64,000 bases of DNA from Candidatus Eremiobacteraceae bacterium (GTDB lineage: Bacteria > Vulcanimicrobiota > Vulcanimicrobiia > Eremiobacterales > Eremiobacteraceae), in NCBI GenBank assembly GCA_035295225.1, contig DATGJI010000023.1, positions 62,001 to 126,000 of the forward strand, given 5' to 3'. The notes under the pieces were generated by a model, which was given only the letters and a program-made list of their open reading frames with translations, ran no database searches and was not told the origin of the DNA. Position numbers and translations under genes: made by a program. Positions 18,014-27,454 of this stretch are shown piece by piece. Each line of letters begins with the position of its first letter. The first letter of the stretch is position 1.

Positions 18014-19804
18014 ATGAGGCGCATCGGGTTTCTCTCACTAGCGGCATCGCTCGCACTTGCAGCGTTCGCGCTTGCAGCGCCCGCGCCTGCAGCGCCCGCG
18101 CTTGCGGCGCCCGCGCAGGCCGCGCGCGCGACGGTCGTGCTCGTCTGGTCGGTGTCGGATCCGATGTCGAGTTTCGCTGACGTGCGGCGCATGGACGTCG
18201 CGTTACGCGCGCCCTTCGAGATCGGCGCGCTCGTGAGCGCGCTGCACGATCATCCGGGTGCGCGCTTCGCGATCGAAGTCGCTCCGGATTACGTTGCGGC
18301 CCTCCGCGCGGCGGCCGTCGATCCGCTCGGCGCAGCCGTGCAAACGCCGGACGCCGAGAGCGGCGAGCACACGCGCGACGTCCTCGGGATTCTGACGCAC
18401 GTGCCGCTCATGGATGCGGCGACGGCCGCGTCGAACGGCGGCCTCGCCCTCGTCGCGTACGCCGTGCGCGCGCGATGCGACCTCAACGGCAACGCCAATT
18501 GCAGGATGCGGCCGAGCGAAATGCAGCGGGCCGCGGCGCTGCACGCAGCCGCGAGCCTTGCGATGATGGGATCGGCCGCGGCTCGAGCGCTGCTCCATGC
18601 TCCGCCCGCCGGCGCCGACGCGCTCTCCACAGCTGCAGGCACGCTGCTCGCGCAAGCGGCCCGGCAGAGCGCCGCGCAGTTCGAAGCCGCGCTGAAAAGC
18701 GGCGCGCTTGAGGCCGTCGCCACGCCGGACGGCGATCCGATACTTCCGCTCCTCATCGATTCGGGTGGAAAATCTGCATCCGACCCGACGGCGATACCGC
18801 TCGACGCGAGCGCCGACGCGGTGATGCTCATCGCAAACGCGCTCGCGACGGCGGCGACGTTGAACAAAGACGCGCGCGCCGGTCTGTCATCGCCCTTCGG
18901 CGCCTACGATGACGCGGCCGCGCAGGCCATCGGCACCGCAGGCGCTCGGTTCGCGATTTTCTCCAGCCGCGTGGTGCGCGCGTCGCAGGCCGGCGGCTCC
19001 GTCGCAGCGCTCGGGGCCGCAAATGCGGCGCCGTATCAGCTCTACGATCTGCAGACGTCGAAGAGCACGCACACGCCGGTGCTCTTCTGGGATGACGCGT
19101 CATCGCAAGCCCTTGAGTCGATCGCGCCATCGTCGCCGCCCGAAGCGTTTGCAAACCGGCTCGCCGCATTGGCGCAGAACGCTGCCATCGCGGCGCCTGG
19201 AGTTCCGGCGATGATCGCATTGCGCGTTCGATTGGACCAGCTGTGGGCGCAACGCGCGGACGCGCCGGCCGTCATCAGCGACGTCGCGCGAACGTTGGGC
19301 GCGCGAGACGCGAGCGCAACGCCGAGCGAGTACGTCGAAGCGCATCAAAGAGCGGTGCCGGTCTATGGTTTTCCGTCGGGTTCGTCGCTGGGCACACTTG
19401 ATGCGTTTGACGGAACGCCGAATCAGCAAGCGCTCTGGTCCGCGCTCGCAGCCGCGCGCTTCGCGGCGAGCGGCGGCGGGATCGTGACGAGCACGACCGC
19501 TCGATCGCTCATCCTGCGCGCCGAGGCCGGCACGTGGTATCGCGTGCCGGAGCTGCCGCTCCCGCCCGACGAGGTCCGATCGGAGATAGACCGCTTCCGA
19601 TCGCTGCTTGCCGGCGTCTACAGAGCAGCCGGAAAGACGCCGCCTGCGACGATCGCGCCGCAGCGGACCCCGGCGCCGAGCCCAGCGCCGGCAAGCGCAG
19701 TTCCTCACTCGAGTCCGGCGCCGGCCAGCGCCGCTCCTAACGCGAGTCCGGCTCCCGTAAGTGCGACACCCAAGCCCAGCCCAAGTTATCCACAGGGCCT
19801 GTGA
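18014..19804 (+). CDS. Secreted protein related to glycoside hydrolase family 57
   Basis: Residues 1-36 form an Ala-rich signal peptide. Three segments resemble GH57 N-terminal domains: LHDHPGARFAIEVAPDYVAAL (residues 78-97, cf. 'HP..r.t.nv.P.ll..l'), LKSGALEAVATPDGDPILPL (227-246), and SPFGAYDDAAAQAIGTAGAR near 300, which resembles the 'GxWxPE' region but lacks its tryptophan and glutamate. GH57 enzymes act on alpha-glucans, so this may be a catalytically degenerate member. The last 55 residues are Pro/Ala/Ser repeats that could cross the cell wall or link to the surface. It is unrelated to parB or thiD in function. The GH57 relation is a weak family-level inference. Confidence 0.6.
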   Translation: MRRIGFLSLAASLALAAFALAAPAPAAPALAAPAQAARATVVLVWSVSDPMSSFADVRRMDVALRAPFEIGALVSALHDHPGARFAIEVAPDYVAALRAAAVDPLGAAVQTPDAESGEHTRDVLGILTHVPLMDAATAASNGGLALVAYAVRARCDLNGNANCRMRPSEMQRAAALHAAASLAMMGSAAARALLHAPPAGADALSTAAGTLLAQAARQSAAQFEAALKSGALEAVATPDGDPILPLLIDSGGKSASDPTAIPLDASADAVMLIANALATAATLNKDARAGLSSPFGAYDDAAAQAIGTAGARFAIFSSRVVRASQAGGSVAALGAANAAPYQLYDLQTSKSTHTPVLFWDDASSQALESIAPSSPPEAFANRLAALAQNAAIAAPGVPAMIALRVRLDQLWAQRADAPAVISDVARTLGARDASATPSEYVEAHQRAVPVYGFPSGSSLGTLDAFDGTPNQQALWSALAAARFAASGGGIVTSTTARSLILRAEAGTWYRVPELPLPPDEVRSEIDRFRSLLAGVYRAAGKTPPATIAPQRTPAPSPAPASAVPHSSPAPASAAPNASPAPVSATPKPSPSYPQGL

Positions 19805-19855
19805 GTATGTGGAGAACAGGCGTTTGATGCGTCCCGGCAGGCACGAAGGCTGGGT

Positions 19856-20704
19856 GTGAGCCGGGCGATTCCGCTGGTCTGCAGCATCGGTAGCTCGGAC
19901 CCGACCGGCGGGGCCGGCATCGGCCTGGATATCGCGCTCAACGCCTTGCTTGGGGTGCGATCGGCCATCGTCGTCACCGGAGTGACCGCTCAGAACAGCC
20001 GGGGGGTGAGTCTCGTCGCACCCTTGGATGCGAAAGCGATCCGAGCGCAACTCGGGTCGGTCTGGTCGGAGGCACGACCGGATGCGATCCGTATCGGACT
20101 CATGCCGGGCGTCCCCGCGATTCGTGCGGTGCGAACATTTTTCAAGACGCGGGCTAACGCGCTTCCGCCCATCATTCTCGATCCGGTGCTCGCGAGCACG
20201 AGCGGCCGGCGGTTCGCGGAGGCCAAAGACATCGCCGAACTGACGAAGATCTTCAAATACGCAGAACTCGTCACGCCGAACGCCGACGAAGCGGCCGTGC
20301 TTGCGGACATGCCAGTACGTTCCGTCGAAGACGCTGCTGACGCCGCGCAGCGCATCGCGCGGCGCGCGGGTTGCGCCGTGCTCGTAAAAGGCGGCCATCT
20401 CGGCGGCGGCACATGTTTCGACGTTCTCGCAGATCGGCGCGGTGTCGTTTACATCGGCGCCAAGCGGCTGCGCACAACGATGCGCGGCACTGGATGCGTG
20501 CTTGCCGCCGCCATCGCGGCGTATCGCGCGCACGGCCTCCCGCTGCTCGACGCGATCGAGCGCGCGCGCGATATCATCGCGCACGCGATGCGCCACGCGA
20601 CGCCGCTCGGAAGAGGGCGGCCGCTGTTCAATCCGGCGGGGAGCGCAAGCACAAGACGCCAACGGATGAGTGAAGCGCGCCTCTTATTCGGCGACAAGGA
20701 GTGA
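19856..20704 (+). CDS. thiD: Hydroxymethylpyrimidine/phosphomethylpyrimidine kinase
   Basis: Phosphorylates HMP and HMP-phosphate in thiamine synthesis. Typical ribokinase-fold ThiD motifs are SSDPTGGAGI (residues 13-22), TPNADEAAVL (near 142), VLVKGGH and the anion hole MRGTGCVLAAAIAAY (near 210). The length of 282 is slightly above the usual 260-270 because of a C-terminal extension. GTG start with GAAGG six bases upstream. No thiamine riboswitch was seen in front of it, and no other thi gene is in the window. Confidence 0.9.
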   Translation: MSRAIPLVCSIGSSDPTGGAGIGLDIALNALLGVRSAIVVTGVTAQNSRGVSLVAPLDAKAIRAQLGSVWSEARPDAIRIGLMPGVPAIRAVRTFFKTRANALPPIILDPVLASTSGRRFAEAKDIAELTKIFKYAELVTPNADEAAVLADMPVRSVEDAADAAQRIARRAGCAVLVKGGHLGGGTCFDVLADRRGVVYIGAKRLRTTMRGTGCVLAAAIAAYRAHGLPLLDAIERARDIIAHAMRHATPLGRGRPLFNPAGSASTRRQRMSEARLLFGDKE

Positions 20705-20711
20705 TGGACCG

Positions 20712-21731
20712 GTGACTGATGCCTCGAGCGCTGCCAAGCCCTCTGCGACCGCGCGAAAGCGCATCATGGCAGGCATGCGTCCGACCGGAACCCTGCACGT
20801 CGGTCATCTGCTCGGGGCGCTGAGGAATTTTGTCGACCTCTCGCAGCGCCACGATTGTTATTTCGAAGTTGCGGATCTGCACGCGCTCACGACGAAGTTC
20901 GAACGCAGCGGCGAGATAGCCGCCGACACCCGCACGATGGTCATGGGGTGGATCGCAGCCGGCCTCGATCCCGCGAACTGCACGATCTACGTCCAATCGC
21001 GCATCCCCGAGATTTCGGAGCTCTATACGCTGCTGTCGATGGTCGTGCCCGTCTCATGGCTCGAGCGCGTGCCCACTTATAAGGATCAGATCGGAGCGCT
21101 AGGGTCCGAGATCGCGACGCACGGCTTTCTCGGCTACCCCGTGCTGCAGACCGTGGACATCGCCATCATGAAGGGCCAGGGCGTGCCCGTCGGACAGGAT
21201 CAGCTGCCGCATCTCGAACTCAGCCGCGAGATCGTCCGCCGCTTCAACCATCACTACGGCGCGGTGCTGATCGAACCGGAAGCGATACTGTCCGAGACGC
21301 CGTACGTGCCGGGCACCGACGGCCGCAAGATGAGCAAATCGTATGACAACGGCCTCATGCTCGCGGAAACGGCCGAACAGACGGTGGCGCGCGTCAAGAC
21401 GATGTACACCGATCCGACGAAGGTCCACAAAACCGATCCCGGCCATCCGGAGACATGTCCGGTCTTTTTCTTCCAGTCGGCATTCAATCCGTCGATGGCG
21501 CCCGACATCGCGCGCCGCTGCCGCGCGGGCGAGATCGGTTGCGTCGAGGACAAAGCGGACATGGCGCGCCACTTGAACGCCGCGCTCGCGCCGCTGCGCG
21601 AACGTCTGCGCGAAATCGAGGCCAAGCCGCAGTACGTCGACGAGGTTCTCTCAGACGGCACCAAAAAAGCGCGCGCGACCGCGCAGGCGACGTTGGCGCA
21701 AGTCAAAGCAGCGATGGGGCTCCCGGCTTAG
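20712..21731 (+). CDS. trpS: Tryptophanyl-tRNA synthetase
   Basis: Class I aminoacyl-tRNA synthetase charging tRNA-Trp. GMRPTGTLHVGHLLGAL carries the HIGH-like HVGH motif, GQDQLPHLELSREIVRRFN follows, and DGRKMSKSYDN contains KMSKS. Start GTG 20712 was chosen because AAGGAG (20696-20701) lies ten bases upstream; ATG 20670 is in frame but lies inside thiD and lacks that site. This gives 339 residues, normal for the family. Confidence 0.96.
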   Translation: MTDASSAAKPSATARKRIMAGMRPTGTLHVGHLLGALRNFVDLSQRHDCYFEVADLHALTTKFERSGEIAADTRTMVMGWIAAGLDPANCTIYVQSRIPEISELYTLLSMVVPVSWLERVPTYKDQIGALGSEIATHGFLGYPVLQTVDIAIMKGQGVPVGQDQLPHLELSREIVRRFNHHYGAVLIEPEAILSETPYVPGTDGRKMSKSYDNGLMLAETAEQTVARVKTMYTDPTKVHKTDPGHPETCPVFFFQSAFNPSMAPDIARRCRAGEIGCVEDKADMARHLNAALAPLRERLREIEAKPQYVDEVLSDGTKKARATAQATLAQVKAAMGLPA

Positions 21732-21746
21732 GACAGGGCGTCGCGG

Positions 21747-22934
21747 TCAGCGCTTGTAGGCGGCCACCACGCGCGTGATGCGCGCGAGCGCCTCGCGCAG
21801 GTTTTCTTCCGAATTGGCGTACGACAGCCGGATGAAGCCTTTGCCGTTCGGGCCGAACGTGGATCCGCCGAGCACCGCGACGTTGCCCTCTTCTAAGATG
21901 TGATTGGCGAGCTTGACGTCGTCCGTCTCGATCTTCGAGAAGTTCGGAAACACATAGAAGGCGCCGCCAGGCATCTCACACGTGACGCCGGGAATCTTTC
22001 GCAGTCCCTCGACGAGCAGCGCGCGGCGGCGCAAAAATTCGTCGCGCATCGCTTGCACCGGGCGGTCGTCGCCGGTAAGGGCCGCAATGCCGGCGTCCTG
22101 CACGAACGTCGCAGTGCACGAGACCGTGTTGAGCATCAGCGCGCCCACCGCATCGGCGATATATCGCGGGTACACGCCGAAGCCGAGGCGCCATCCGGTC
22201 ATGGCCCACGCCTTCGAGAATCCGTCGATCAGGATCGTCTGGTCGGGCAAACCGCTCAGCCCGAAGTACGATGCGAACTCGGCGTCGTAGGAATGACGGT
22301 TGTAGATCTCGTCCGTCATGACGAGGATGTTGTGCCGGCGCGCGATGTCAGCGATCGCTGCGATGTCGGCCGGAGTGAGAATGCCGCCGGTGGGATTGTG
22401 CGGCGAATTCACGACGAGCATCTTCGTCTTCGGCGTGACCGCTCGTTCCAGATCGGCCGGGTCGAGCCGGAATCCGCGCCGTTCTTGCAGCGGCACCGAG
22501 ACCGGAACCGCGCCGACGTACGTCACGATCGAACGATACGCGGGATACGCGGGATCGGGGATCACGACTTCATCGCCGCGATTGAGCAACGCGAGCAAAG
22601 TCATGGCGATGACCGGTTTGCCGCCCGGCCCGACCACGACCTGATCGCGGGTGACCGGAACGCCGCGCGTGCGCGTGACGTGAGCAGCGATCGCGTCTCG
22701 CAGCTCGGCGATTCCCGTGGACGGCGTGTAATGCGTGCGGTTATGGCGGATGGCGGCTATGCCCGCTTCCTTCACGTGCTCCGGCGTGTCGAAATCCGGT
22801 TCGCCGACCTCGAGGTGAATGATACTGCGACCCTGGGCCTCGAGCGCTCGTGCTTTGGCGAGCATCACGAACGCGCTCTCGGTGCCGAGCTGACTCATTG
22901 TTTCCGCTAACGCGAATCTAGGCGCAGTCTGCAT
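21747..22934 (-). CDS. Pyridoxal-phosphate aminotransferase (aspartate aminotransferase type, class I/II)
   Basis: Fold-type I aminotransferase. Visible are HLEVGEPDFDTPEH, THYTPSTGIAELRDAIA, NSPHNPTGG (aspartate/substrate loop), TDEIYNRHSY, the PLP lysine in DGFSKAWAMTGWRLGF (near residue 235) and a C-terminal GFIRLSYAN with the carboxylate-binding arginine. This set is typical of subgroup I-beta/gamma aspartate aminotransferases, though the exact substrate cannot be told. Start ATG 22934 follows AAGGTGG by eight bases. Confidence 0.88.
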   Translation of the reverse strand: MQTAPRFALAETMSQLGTESAFVMLAKARALEAQGRSIIHLEVGEPDFDTPEHVKEAGIAAIRHNRTHYTPSTGIAELRDAIAAHVTRTRGVPVTRDQVVVGPGGKPVIAMTLLALLNRGDEVVIPDPAYPAYRSIVTYVGAVPVSVPLQERRGFRLDPADLERAVTPKTKMLVVNSPHNPTGGILTPADIAAIADIARRHNILVMTDEIYNRHSYDAEFASYFGLSGLPDQTILIDGFSKAWAMTGWRLGFGVYPRYIADAVGALMLNTVSCTATFVQDAGIAALTGDDRPVQAMRDEFLRRRALLVEGLRKIPGVTCEMPGGAFYVFPNFSKIETDDVKLANHILEEGNVAVLGGSTFGPNGKGFIRLSYANSEENLREALARITRVVAAYKR

Positions 22935-22955
22935 CACTCATTCCACCTTATTGTA

Positions 22956-22977
22956 GTAGGGCGACCATCGGTCGCCC
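22956..22977. repeat. Family B palindromic repeat (single copy)
   Basis: GTAG followed by the hairpin GGGCGACC-ATC-GGTCGCCC. It lies between the transporter gene (whose stop is at 23023) and the start of the aminotransferase gene. Related copies are at 25338-25533, 37637-37658 and 47325-47405. Confidence 0.85.
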
Positions 22978-23022
22978 AATCTTGCTCGAATTTCGCGGGG
23001 CGCTTTGCGGCCCCCTTGGCAT

Positions 23023-23892
23023 TTATCTCCCGAGTGCGATGCACGCCACACCTGCTGCGGCGCACACAAGACCGATGCTCTGGGCCGGAGTGAACCGTTC
23101 GTGGAGCAGGGCGCGCGCGAGCACGACGGTGCTTGCCGGATACAAAGACGCGAGCACCGCGACGATCGAAAGATAGCCGAATCGCGTCGCCTCTAAGTAC
23201 ATCGCGTTCGCCGCCATATCGATGGCGCCCGCCGCAATGATGAGCCGGAGCGAGCCGGGCACCGGCCGCAGCGAATGCTGAAAGACGAGTGCGGCGCCGG
23301 CACAGATCAGCGCGGAGACGAGTCGTGAAGGGACGAGCGGCCAAAGGCCCGAGACCGGATTCGTATGCGCGATGAGGATATAGAAGCCCCCGATCGCGAG
23401 ACCGGAGATGAGCGCATCGATCACGCCCGGCTCGCGCCACCACGGGCTGCCTGCATCGCGCGCCGGCACGTTTGCGTCTTGCTCGCTCGGGGCGGCGGTG
23501 ACGAGCGCGATCGCGACGAGCGCGACCGCGACGCCTGCGAGCGCAAGCAGTGACGGACGTTCACCCGTCGCAAGTCCATACGCAAGCGGCGCGATCGCCG
23601 CCACGACCGCTGTCACGGGCGACACCACGCTCATGCGCCCGCGCGAAAGACCGCGATAGAGAAACGCGATGCCGCACGAACCCGTGACGCCGGCGAGCGC
23701 CCCGAACACCCAGTCGCTGAGAGCTACGGTCGCCGCCGGCAAGAACAAGAGGAGCACGAGCAGCAGCGCGAGTCCGACGACCTGTGAGAGGACGACGACT
23801 GCGAGCACGCGTGCGCGCCTGCTCGCGATGCCGCCCAAGTAGTCGGATGCGCCATACGCAAATGCGGAGAGCAGCGCAAGTATGATGCCCAC
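23023..23892 (-). CDS. EamA/DMT-family transporter
   Basis: A 289-residue integral membrane protein with about ten hydrophobic segments in two repeated halves of five, the arrangement of drug/metabolite transporters. The first half starts ILALLSAFAYGASDYLGG and includes SVVSPVTAVVAAIAPL; the second ends YLSIVAVLASLYPASTVVLA and AAAGVACIALG, both typical EamA repeat ends. The substrate is unknown. A charged loop near residue 150 joins the halves. Confidence 0.88.
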   Translation of the reverse strand: MGIILALLSAFAYGASDYLGGIASRRARVLAVVVLSQVVGLALLLVLLLFLPAATVALSDWVFGALAGVTGSCGIAFLYRGLSRGRMSVVSPVTAVVAAIAPLAYGLATGERPSLLALAGVAVALVAIALVTAAPSEQDANVPARDAGSPWWREPGVIDALISGLAIGGFYILIAHTNPVSGLWPLVPSRLVSALICAGAALVFQHSLRPVPGSLRLIIAAGAIDMAANAMYLEATRFGYLSIVAVLASLYPASTVVLARALLHERFTPAQSIGLVCAAAGVACIALGR

Positions 23893-23981
23893 GTCAGCCC
23901 GTTGTACGCTCCCGCTTCGGAGCCTTCCGGCGATTCGGGTCCAGCATGGAAACCGCAGTCGCTTCGTATAATCCCATCACT

Positions 23982-25337
23982 ATGAAGATTCGCACTTTCA
24001 TTTCCACGCTTGGCCTCATCATCGCATGTTCAGCAGCCGCGGCCGCAGCCGGTGATTCGACGATCACGCCGCCGGCCGTCGATCCGCAGATCGCCGCGTT
24101 CGTATCGCAGGTGAGCGCCGACCGCTTGCGGACGAACGACACGACGCTCGTCAATTTCTCCACTCGTAACGACTTCTCGGAGACCACCTCCACGGCGACG
24201 AGCGGCGTCTTCGCAGCACGCGACTGGATCCGTTCGCAGTTCGAAGCGAGCGCGCAAGCAAGCGGCGGACGGATGACGGTGCGCCTTGACACGTACCTCC
24301 AACCCAAGACTCCGCGCACGCCGCGCGCTGTCACGGAATCCAGCGTCGTCGCCACGCTGCGCGGCGACGCGCCTGGCCCGCTGTACGTGCTGTCGAGTCA
24401 TTTCGACGATTGCAACGGCGACTGCACGAACGGCACGCGCGTCGCACCGGGCGCGGACGACAACGGGTCGGCGACGTCAGAAGTGCTCGAAGCGGCGCGG
24501 ATCCTCGCGCCTCATCATTTCCGCGGCACGATCGTCTTCGTCTGCTTCGACGGAGAAGAGCTCGGATTGTGGGGCTCGCAGCATTACGCCGACGAGCTGA
24601 AGGCCGCCGGCACGGCGGTGGAAGCGGACCTGAACAGCGACATCATCGGAAACAGCACCGGCGGCAACGGCGTGCACGAGCCTAACGTGATCCGCGTGTT
24701 CAGCGAAGCGCTTCCGGCGGGAGCGGTCGACGATCGCGTGAATCTGGTGGGTTCCGAAAACGACTCGCCCTCGCGCGAACTCGCACGATTTGTGGGCGCG
24801 GTCATTCCCCAGTATATTCCCGACTTCACCGTGCGGCAGATCTGGCGCGCCGATCGCTTCTTGCGGGGCGGCGATCAAGAATCGTTCCAAGCCGATGGTT
24901 TTCCCGCGATCAGATTCGTCGAGCCGAACGAGAACTTCACGCATCAGCATCAAGACGTCCGCGTGCAAGACGGTGTGCAGTACGGCGACCTTCCGCAGTT
25001 CATGGATTTCGACTATCTGGCGCAGACGACGCGCGCGAACATCGCGGCTCTCGCGGCGCTCGCGATGGCGCCGCCGCGCCCCGCCGGGGCTCAGCTCGTC
25101 GCCGCGCACCTCGGTTACGACACGACGCTGCGGTGGTCTGCCGTCTCGGGCGCCGCGAGCTACGAGATCGTCTGGCGCGCCACGAATGCCGCCGACTGGC
25201 AGTTCAGCAAAGATGTCGGCGACGTGACGAGTGCGACCGTTCCGTATAGCAAGGACGACTATATCTTTGGCGTTCGCGCCGTCGATGACGCCGGCCACGC
25301 CAGCGTCGCGAGCTACCCGACCGCCGTCCGCGAATGA
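23982..25337 (+). CDS. Secreted M28-family zinc peptidase with C-terminal fibronectin-like domain
   Basis: Starts with a signal peptide (MKIRTFISTLGLIIACSAAA) and carries the zinc-peptidase signature of M28 enzymes: SSHFDD (His, near 138), PGADDNGSA (bridging Asp, near 158), FDGEELGLWGS (catalytic Glu and ligand Glu, near 191), DLNSDIIG (Asp, near 218) and a late His in HQHQD (near 320). The last 85 residues resemble a fibronectin type III fold (LRWSAVSGAASYEIVWRA). It probably removes amino acids from exported peptides. ATG 23982 begins the signal peptide and is preferred over ATG 23946. Confidence 0.9.
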   Translation: MKIRTFISTLGLIIACSAAAAAAGDSTITPPAVDPQIAAFVSQVSADRLRTNDTTLVNFSTRNDFSETTSTATSGVFAARDWIRSQFEASAQASGGRMTVRLDTYLQPKTPRTPRAVTESSVVATLRGDAPGPLYVLSSHFDDCNGDCTNGTRVAPGADDNGSATSEVLEAARILAPHHFRGTIVFVCFDGEELGLWGSQHYADELKAAGTAVEADLNSDIIGNSTGGNGVHEPNVIRVFSEALPAGAVDDRVNLVGSENDSPSRELARFVGAVIPQYIPDFTVRQIWRADRFLRGGDQESFQADGFPAIRFVEPNENFTHQHQDVRVQDGVQYGDLPQFMDFDYLAQTTRANIAALAALAMAPPRPAGAQLVAAHLGYDTTLRWSAVSGAASYEIVWRATNAADWQFSKDVGDVTSATVPYSKDDYIFGVRAVDDAGHASVASYPTAVRE

Positions 25338-25533
25338 TGTAGGGCGCGCTTTTACAGCGCGCCGGCGGACCATAAAGGTCCGCCCTACATCGGGCCGGCG
25401 GACCATAAAGGTCCGCCCTACATCGGGCCGACGGACCATAAAGGTCCGCCCTACATCGGGCCGGCGGACCATAAAGGTCCGCCCTACATCGGGCCGGCGG
25501 ACCATAAAGGTCCGCCCTACATCGGGCCGGCGG
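25338..25533. repeat. Family B hairpin followed by five tandem 33-bp hairpin units
   Basis: The array begins directly after the M28 peptidase stop codon with GTAGGGCGCGC...GCGCGCC, then five units in the opposite orientation at 25364, 25397, 25430, 25463 and 25496. Each unit has a GGCGGACC-ATAAA-GGTCCGCC hairpin (one copy has A instead of G at its second base) and a constant CTACATCGGGCC spacer; the period is exactly 33 bases. It lies between convergent genes. Identical spacers rule out a CRISPR array. Confidence 0.95.
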
Positions 25534-25537
25534 CAGA

Positions 25538-27454
25538 TCAGTCGCGGATGCCTGTACCGTTCGGGCCGGCCGGGCGGATGTGGAAATATGCTTCGATGAT
25601 CGCTTGCGCGACGGGCGCCGCGTTCACCGCGCCGAAGCCGCCGGTCCGATCCATGAAGACGACGACCGCGATCTTCGGATTATCGTAGGGCGCATAGCAG
25701 ACGAACCACGTGTGGTTGTAGCCTTGCGGATTGTCGATCGTCGGTGAATTCTCGGCCGTGCCCGTTTTGCCGGCGTAGTGAAAGCCCGGGATGAAGACGT
25801 TATGAGCCGTGCCGTAGGGGTCTTCGATCGCACCGAGCATGCCGGCACGGACGATGGCCAGATCGTCCTCCGGAACCGGAACAGTTCCCTGAAATTGCGG
25901 TCCGAACGTCTTGACGATTTTGCCGCGCATGTTGCGCACATCTGCGACGAGATAGGGCGCGTAGAGGCGGCCGCCGTTTGCGACCGCCGCCGCCACTCGC
26001 AGCATTTGGATCGGCGACGCTTCGACATAGCCTTGACCGATCGCCATATTCACCGTATCGCCGCCGTACCACTCATCGCCGACGACTTTCTTCTTCCACG
26101 CCGGTGTCGGCAACGTGCCGGACGTCTCGCCCGGCAGGTCGATACCGGTCTTTAGCCCGATGCCGAACGCCGACGCGTAGTGGTCGAGCCGATCGATGCC
26201 AAGTTCGTGGCCTACTTGATAGAAGAAGACGTCGCACGAGACGGAGATCGCGCGTTGCACGGTCAGCGAACCGTGGCCGCCCGCAAGGTCGTCGTTGAAG
26301 ATATAGCCGTTCAGGTCAAAAGCGCCGCCGCAGTACTTCGTGTCGGAAGCGCTCATCAAGCCCGAGGCGAGAATGGCGGAGCCGCTGATCATCTTGAAGG
26401 TCGAGCCGGTGGGATACTTGCCCGCGATCGCGCGATTGAAGAGCGGATTGAGCGGGTCGGCGAGATAGCCCGCGTAACGTTTCTCGCTGATGCCCGTTGC
26501 GAAATCGTTTGGATCGACGTTCGGCTGGCTGACGAGTGCCAGGACCGCGCCGGTGTTCGGATCTTCCACGATTGCGGCGCCCGCGACGGCGTGACCCGTG
26601 CGCTTAGAGACGATCCGCGATTGCTCGGCGACGGCTGTCTCGGCGGCGCGCTGCAAGCGCCAGTCGACGGTGAGGTCGAGACTATCGCCTGGAATCGGCG
26701 CGAACGGGAAGCCGTTCGCCACGAATCGACCGGCTGAATTGACTTTGATCTGCTGGCCGCCGCGCACGCCGAGCAGCAAGCGGTCGTACTGATATTCCAG
26801 GCCGTCTTTGCCGACGACGTCGTTCGGCCCGTATCCAGCTGCTCGACGAGCCGCATATTCGGTAGCGGTGATCTGGCCGACTTCGCCGAGGATATGCGAA
26901 CCGATCGTTCCGTATGGGTAGTCGCGCACCGGAACGAGTTCGACAGCCGTACCCGGCAAGTGATCCGCTTGCTCGGCGAATCGGCTCACGACCGGCGAAC
27001 TCAGGTCGTCGGCCACCGTGATCGGTCCGAGCGGAATCGCATTGGCCAGATCGTCGAAGGTGGCGTACGCTACACCGTTTTGATGAAGGAGCCGCTTCCA
27101 GATATCGGCGGACGGAACACCGATGATGCGGCCGAGTTCATCGATCTCGGCCGACGGATCGGCGAGCTGCATGGGCACGATCTGGATGACGAATGACGGT
27201 CGATTCCTTGCGATGACGGTGCCGCGCCGGTCGTAGATCACGCCGCGCGGCGCGGCGACGGGAATCGTGCGATATTGATTGAGGTCGGCGAGGTGCGAGT
27301 AATGCGCGCCGTCGCGCAGTTGAACGCCTGCGAGCCGCACGACGAGCGTCACAAACACGAGCGCTATACCGACCGCGAACGCGACGATACGCGCTCGGCG
27401 GGTCGCCGGCGTTTCCGGCGCGCCCATGCGCTGACGTTGCGCCACGACCGTCAC
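25538..27454 (-). CDS. mrdA: Penicillin-binding protein 2 (elongasome transpeptidase)
   Basis: Class B PBP that cross-links peptidoglycan during rod elongation. One transmembrane helix lies near residues 22-42, then the dimerisation region starts with YRTIPVAAPRGVIYDRRGTV. The transpeptidase domain has the active serine in YPTGSTFKM (SxxK, near residue 350), SVSCDVFFYQ (second motif) and AGKTGTAE (KTG). GTG 27454 was chosen because it overlaps the mreD stop (GTGA) and sits just before the anchor; a longer frame reaches 27520. 638 residues. The partner rodA is not adjacent. Confidence 0.95.
   Translation of the reverse strand: MTVVAQRQRMGAPETPATRRARIVAFAVGIALVFVTLVVRLAGVQLRDGAHYSHLADLNQYRTIPVAAPRGVIYDRRGTVIARNRPSFVIQIVPMQLADPSAEIDELGRIIGVPSADIWKRLLHQNGVAYATFDDLANAIPLGPITVADDLSSPVVSRFAEQADHLPGTAVELVPVRDYPYGTIGSHILGEVGQITATEYAARRAAGYGPNDVVGKDGLEYQYDRLLLGVRGGQQIKVNSAGRFVANGFPFAPIPGDSLDLTVDWRLQRAAETAVAEQSRIVSKRTGHAVAGAAIVEDPNTGAVLALVSQPNVDPNDFATGISEKRYAGYLADPLNPLFNRAIAGKYPTGSTFKMISGSAILASGLMSASDTKYCGGAFDLNGYIFNDDLAGGHGSLTVQRAISVSCDVFFYQVGHELGIDRLDHYASAFGIGLKTGIDLPGETSGTLPTPAWKKKVVGDEWYGGDTVNMAIGQGYVEASPIQMLRVAAAVANGGRLYAPYLVADVRNMRGKIVKTFGPQFQGTVPVPEDDLAIVRAGMLGAIEDPYGTAHNVFIPGFHYAGKTGTAENSPTIDNPQGYNHTWFVCYAPYDNPKIAVVVFMDRTGGFGAVNAAPVAQAIIEAYFHIRPAGPNGTGIRD

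Noticed and set aside
19786-19794. Perfect DnaA box TTATCCACA near the end of the GH57-like gene
   Set aside because: A single isolated box inside coding sequence is expected by chance or as a titration site; no second box lies near, so it is not called an origin element.
25364-25516. CRISPR-like array
   Set aside because: The units are perfect hairpins with identical 12-base spacers and a 33-base period; CRISPR arrays need unique spacers of about 30 bases or more, and no cas gene is near.
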